A DNA stretch of 64,000 bases from Nitrospirota bacterium. Lineage in GTDB: Bacteria; Nitrospirota; Leptospirillia; Leptospirillales; Leptospirillaceae. Where the stretch lies: the NCBI GenBank assembly GCA_021806225.1, contig JAJZXW010000038.1, positions 1 through 64,000 on the forward strand, read 5' to 3'. Both the position numbers and the translations under genes were made by a program. Below, piece after piece: positions 60,615-64,000 of this stretch (positions are counted from its first letter, which is position 1; each line of letters starts with the position of its first letter). Under the pieces are notes generated by a model. It saw nothing but the letters and a program-made list of their open reading frames with translations, was not told the origin of the DNA and did no database searches.

Positions 60615-60989
60615 TCAAGGCTCCATGGACCGAATCCTTTGTCGGACCGTCTCCTTTATGGCTTTTTCAAGCGCTCCGTCAAAACGGTCGAGCATCTCTT
60701 TCGGAACTCCCGACTCGGGAGTCACAAGGAGAAGTCGGCTCCTTGCCATCCGAAGCCAATCTTCCCCCCAGCGAAGCCAGAAATCGGCGGAAGAAGCCTC
60801 CGAAGTCGTGACGAAGATTTCCAAAACCCCCATTTTTCTGAGGCGGTCCATCAGGGAAGTTGTGACTCTTTCCCCGGCCCGAACGACTAGTCTCCCCTGG
60901 GAATCGTGAACGTCGACCGCCAACGGCTCCGAGGGTGGGGTAGGCTCCTTGGTCAGCTCAATCCGGACAAAGGGATCCATCTGTCCCAA
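60615..60989 (-). CDS. small protein resembling the N-terminal region of HD-GYP proteins
   Basis: 124 residues from TTG 60989, chosen because AAAGGAG stands 7 nt upstream; the first ATG (60980) is too far from it. The segment LAVDVHDSQGRLVVRAGERVTTSLMDRLRKMGVLEIFVTTSEA resembles the short strand-helix module (DUF3391-like) seen before HD-GYP domains, though no HD-GYP domain is attached. It overlaps the lipoate-transferase gene by 32 nt and lies before an HDOD gene. Confidence 0.55.
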   Translation of the reverse strand: MGQMDPFVRIELTKEPTPPSEPLAVDVHDSQGRLVVRAGERVTTSLMDRLRKMGVLEIFVTTSEASSADFWLRWGEDWLRMARSRLLLVTPESGVPKEMLDRFDGALEKAIKETVRQRIRSMEP

Positions 60990-61665
60990 TGGCTTTCTCC
61001 TTTATCAACAAAGCCCTATCGATCCTCTGCCTACCTATCGAACAATACCACTCTTCGAAGAGGCCTGACAAGACTTCCGGACTTTGCCCGGGGATCTGGA
61101 CAGACCCCTGATAGACAGTCACCGCCCGTCCGATGGACAATGCGCCACCAAGGACCTTGGCGCTTTTCAGCATCAGGTCTCCACGGACGGTCTCCCGAAA
61201 ACAAAAAGATCCGTTGGTTGTTTTTGAGGGGGTGTTGTCGGCGGGTGTTATCGAGGAACACCGGAGCTCCATTGTCGTCGGGTGCCCGCACCAAAGGAGG
61301 AAGTCAGCGAAAGCGGCGTGGAGTCTTTCGTAGAAAAGGGTCCAGTTTCCTGGACCAGGCGGAAGGGCGTAACGCGGAAAAAACAGGGAGAGGCAGAGAT
61401 CCATTCCGTGAAGAACGGCACCTCCACCTGTCTGACGGACGGCCACTGATTCCGGGGGCACTCCCCATTCCGGCGGGATGGTTCCTGACCATGTCCGCCC
61501 GACCGTAGCCCCAGTGGAGATCCGAAAAACCCGGAGAATTCCCCTCCGCCCGGGCCTTACCAGGGTGGTGATCTCTCTGTCGCGTGCCATCTGCCCGGAA
61601 GATGACCCGGCTCCGTCGACGAGCAGGACCCAGCGGTCCGAAGGAGTCCCCGGATCCTTCGACAT
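60958..61665 (-). CDS. lipoate-protein ligase / octanoyltransferase (BPL/LplA family)
   Basis: 235 residues from ATG 61665 (GGAGGGG upstream). The family motif AVRQTGGGAVLHGMDLCLSLFFPR is the RRTGGGAVxH nucleotide/lipoyl site, and later SAKVLGGALSIGRAVTVYQGSVQI contains the conserved lysine and the following strand. It probably attaches lipoate or octanoate to GcvH or an E2 protein. The neighbouring gcvPA and gcvPB genes support a link to the glycine cleavage system. Confidence 0.85.
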   Translation of the reverse strand: MSKDPGTPSDRWVLLVDGAGSSSGQMARDREITTLVRPGRRGILRVFRISTGATVGRTWSGTIPPEWGVPPESVAVRQTGGGAVLHGMDLCLSLFFPRYALPPGPGNWTLFYERLHAAFADFLLWCGHPTTMELRCSSITPADNTPSKTTNGSFCFRETVRGDLMLKSAKVLGGALSIGRAVTVYQGSVQIPGQSPEVLSGLFEEWYCSIGRQRIDRALLIKEKAIGTDGSLCPD

Positions 61666-61687
61666 CGGCGGATTCCCCTCCGGCTTG

Positions 61688-63151
61688 TCAGGAAAGGTGA
61701 AGGGATGCCGGATCGGTGAGGACCGGATCCCGGGCCGCAGCCACTTCATCGGGCCTCGCCACGGGCGTTCGGCGGGGGGCCTCCTTGATCCTTGACGGAT
61801 TGCTCCGGGCCAAGTCGACAATCCTTCGGAAGTCTTCGGCAAAACGGTCGAGTGTCTCCTTTGACTCCGTCTCCGTCGGCTCGATCATCAGTGCCTCCGG
61901 AACAATGAGGGGAAAGGAGATGGTTGGGGCGTAATAGCCGGCATCGAGTATCTCTTTGGCCAGATCCGAAGCATGAAGCCCTTCGGCTCCCAGCTCTTTG
62001 GCCGAAAGGACAAACTCATGGGCGCAAAGCCCCGACCCGGTTCTCGGGAGGGTCCCGGAAAGGCGTGCCCGGAGATAATTTGCGTTGAGAAGGGCGTAAA
62101 GGGCCACCCGCCGGACACCCTCCCCTCCAAGCATCCTCAAATATCCGAGCGCCCGCAAAAGTACGAGCGTAGAGCCGATGAATGAACGTATCGGCCCTAT
62201 GGAGGTTTCGGGAGAGACCAGGGAATAGCGTTCTCCCTCTTTTCTGATGCGGGGAGAAGGTAGAAAAGGCGCAAGGTGGGCCTTGACACCGACCGGGCCG
62301 GAGCCTGGCCCACCTCCCCCGTGCGGGGTGGCCAGGGTCTTGTGGGTGTTGATATGGACGATGTCGAATCCGAGGTCGCCGGGCCGGAGAAGTCCGATGA
62401 AGGCATTGAAATTGGCACCGTCCATATAAAGGAGTGCCCCGGAATCCTTGACCATGGCCACCATCTTGAGAAGATCCTTTTCGAAAATGCCCAGCGTGCT
62501 CGGAACGGTCATCATCACGAGCGCCGTTTTCTCTGACAGGGTTTCCGCGAGATGGCCCAGATCCACCCCCCCGTCGCTCCCGGAGGGAAGAACGCGAACG
62601 GTAAATCCGCCCATGGCCGCGCTGGCAGGATTGGTGCCGTGCGCCGAATCAGGAATCAGGATTTCCGTCCGGCCCCGGTCCCCCTTCGACTCGAAATAGC
62701 GTCTTGCGATCAAAATCCCGGTCAGCTCCCCATGGGCCCCGGCAGCCGGGGCAAGGGTCACGGCCTCCATCCCGAGGAGATGTCCCAATGACTCCTCGAG
62801 CGTGTGAAGGACCTCCAGCAAGCCCTGCATCCCTTCCGGCCCGGTCCTCGGATGGAGATCGCGGAATCCCGTGATTTCAGAAATCCTGTCCATGATTTTG
62901 GGATTGTATTTCATCGTACAGGAGCCGAGGGGATAAAAATGGGTGTCGACCCCCCGATTCAAATGGGACAGACGGGTGAAGTGACGGACCACGTCAAGCT
63001 CCGACAACTCAGGGAGCGCAAGAGGGGATTTCCGTCTGATCTGTTCGGGACAGCGGCCGTCAAGAGCTTCCGGAGAGATTCCCGGAGGGAAAACCCCACG
63101 GGCTCCCGGACGGCTTTTCTGCCAGAGGGTGGGTTCCATGGGGGGTCTCAT
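61688..63151 (-). CDS. gcvPB: glycine dehydrogenase (decarboxylating) subunit 2, GcvPB
   Basis: 487 residues from ATG 63151, 9 nt after GAGGAG and aligned with the family N-terminus; an upstream ATG at 63190 is possible. The PLP lysine lies in HINTHKTLATPHGGGGPGSGPVGV, with LGSCTMKYNPK near the start and DSAHGTNPASAAMGGF in the middle. With GcvPA it decarboxylates glycine and transfers the aminomethyl group to lipoyl-GcvH. Confidence 0.96.
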   Translation of the reverse strand: MRPPMEPTLWQKSRPGARGVFPPGISPEALDGRCPEQIRRKSPLALPELSELDVVRHFTRLSHLNRGVDTHFYPLGSCTMKYNPKIMDRISEITGFRDLHPRTGPEGMQGLLEVLHTLEESLGHLLGMEAVTLAPAAGAHGELTGILIARRYFESKGDRGRTEILIPDSAHGTNPASAAMGGFTVRVLPSGSDGGVDLGHLAETLSEKTALVMMTVPSTLGIFEKDLLKMVAMVKDSGALLYMDGANFNAFIGLLRPGDLGFDIVHINTHKTLATPHGGGGPGSGPVGVKAHLAPFLPSPRIRKEGERYSLVSPETSIGPIRSFIGSTLVLLRALGYLRMLGGEGVRRVALYALLNANYLRARLSGTLPRTGSGLCAHEFVLSAKELGAEGLHASDLAKEILDAGYYAPTISFPLIVPEALMIEPTETESKETLDRFAEDFRRIVDLARSNPSRIKEAPRRTPVARPDEVAAARDPVLTDPASLHLS

Positions 63152-63222
63152 CGATCCAGACTCCTCGCCACCGGACAATTCAAGGGACATCGCTCTTTTA
63201 TCCTCGCATTATGTAAAAAACG

Positions 63223-64000
63223 TCATTTTTCAAGATAGAGCCGAACGATCTCGACGGTCCGCGCAATCTCGGCCTCTGTTCGAAGTTCGGTGGCGCACCA
63301 AAGCATTCTCCGGCTCCAGGAAGGTCCCAGGAGACCTCCGAGAGGAAGCCCCCCGAGAATGCCCTCAGCCAGAAGATGTCGGCTCAAATCGTCGGCGTCC
63401 ACGGGAAGCTCCGAAACGAATTCGTGAAAAAAGTCGGCCTCCGGGTTGATGAGGGAGATCCCCGGTATTGTCTGGAGCCTGGCGCAGAGGTCATGGGCGT
63501 TGGACCACGAGCCTGATGCGGCCCTCCGGAGTCCGCCCGGGCCGAGAAGGGACAGGTAGACCAGAGCCTGCAACGCCAGAAGGGTTTCGTTGCTGCAGAT
63601 GTTCGAGTTGGCCTTTTCGCGACGTATGTGCTGCTCCCGGGCCTGAAGGGTCAGAACGAAACACGGACGGCCCTCCCGATCCTTCGTCAGCCCTGCCAAA
63701 CGGCCCGGAATGCGACGGACAAATTTTTTCCTGGAGGAGAGAAGTCCGAGATAGGGCCCGCCGGAAGACAGTGGAAGCCCCAGAGGCTGCCCCTCTCCCG
63801 AGGCAAGATCAGCCCCCCATTCTCCCGGGGATTTCAGAAGGGCCAGAGAATGAGGATTGGCGTGAATGATGAAAAGAGCCCCCACCCCATGAAGGAGATC
63901 GGAGACCCCGTCGAATTGATCGACCGCCCCCAGAAAGGTCGGCGTGGATCCGACAAAGCATGCGACATCCGGCCCGACGCGGCCCGCGAGACGGGAATAG
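63223..64000 (-). CDS. gcvPA: glycine dehydrogenase (decarboxylating) subunit 1, GcvPA (5' part missing)
   Basis: The frame is open to the window edge, so only about the last 258 residues are seen. LASGEGQPLGLPLSSGGPYLGLLSSRKKFVRRIPGRLAG and REQHIRREKANSNICSNETLLALQALVYLSLLGPGGL are typical GcvPA. The stop lies 71 bp before gcvPB, in the usual order for the split enzyme. Confidence 0.95.
   Translation of the reverse strand, partial: YSRLAGRVGPDVACFVGSTPTFLGAVDQFDGVSDLLHGVGALFIIHANPHSLALLKSPGEWGADLASGEGQPLGLPLSSGGPYLGLLSSRKKFVRRIPGRLAGLTKDREGRPCFVLTLQAREQHIRREKANSNICSNETLLALQALVYLSLLGPGGLRRAASGSWSNAHDLCARLQTIPGISLINPEADFFHEFVSELPVDADDLSRHLLAEGILGGLPLGGLLGPSWSRRMLWCATELRTEAEIARTVEIVRLYLEK

Noticed and set aside
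1-64000. CRISPR arrays, tRNA and rRNA genes
   Set aside because: No repeated spacer pattern, tRNA cloverleaf or rRNA sequence was seen; almost all of the window is coding and the few gaps are under 250 bp.

Overview
The window is a large, GC-rich flagellar and chemotaxis locus. Every gene I accept is on the minus strand, so transcription runs from high to low coordinates. FlgH and FlgI (L- and P-rings), a lipoprotein signal on FlgH and the FlhF/FlhG pair point to a diderm with few, probably polar, flagella. The two-subunit glycine decarboxylase, the haem-type chemoreceptor and the overall gene set suggest a Nitrospirota bacterium, perhaps Leptospirillum-like. That taxonomic guess is inference from content and was not checked by a search.

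Layout in the direction of transcription. 64.0-60.6 kb: metabolic genes (gcvPA partial, gcvPB, a lipoate/octanoate transferase) and a short unknown protein. 60.5-58.6 kb: an HDOD protein and queG. 58.6-52.7 kb: regulators, namely a sigma-54 activator without an N-terminal sensor domain, an exported TPR protein, and a sensor kinase with an NtrC-type response regulator. 52.6-41.9 kb: basal body, export ATPase and hook operon (flgB flgC fliE fliF fliG fliH fliI fliJ, a MotE-like gene, fliK flgD flgE). 41.7-33.1 kb: fliL fliN fliO fliP fliQ fliR flhB flhA flhF flhG. 33.0-22.8 kb: fliA cheY cheA, a chemoreceptor, cheW motA motB and several small or unknown genes including fhlB. 22.5-17.3 kb: flgF flgG flgA flgH flgI flgJ and a flagellin. 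17.2-13.0 kb: flgM flgN flgK flgL and a csrA-fliW fusion. 12.9-9.6 kb: flagellin, fliD, fliS and a small gene. 9.4-0.2 kb: six genes that look like a flagellin-glycosylation island (five with glycosyltransferase domains). A possible TnpB start lies at the left edge.

The promoters I can read fit a sigma-54/sigma-28 cascade. Sigma-54 sites (GG and GC at the right spacing) precede flgB, fliL, flgF and the glycosyltransferase operon. Strong sigma-28 sites precede flagellin 1 and flgM. Candidate housekeeping promoters precede fliA and the sensorless sigma-54 activator. So the activator and two-component system would switch on hook-basal-body and glycosylation genes, and FliA, held by FlgM until export, would switch on flagellin and late genes.

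The most striking item is a single ORF joining CsrA to its protein antagonist FliW. It lies immediately upstream of a flagellin gene whose leader carries a near-consensus CsrA site in a hairpin loop, plus a GGA in the Shine-Dalgarno sequence. Other notable points: no fliM in an otherwise nearly complete set, a chemoreceptor with a periplasmic CxxCH haem motif, and a glycosyltransferase-methyltransferase-TPR fusion.
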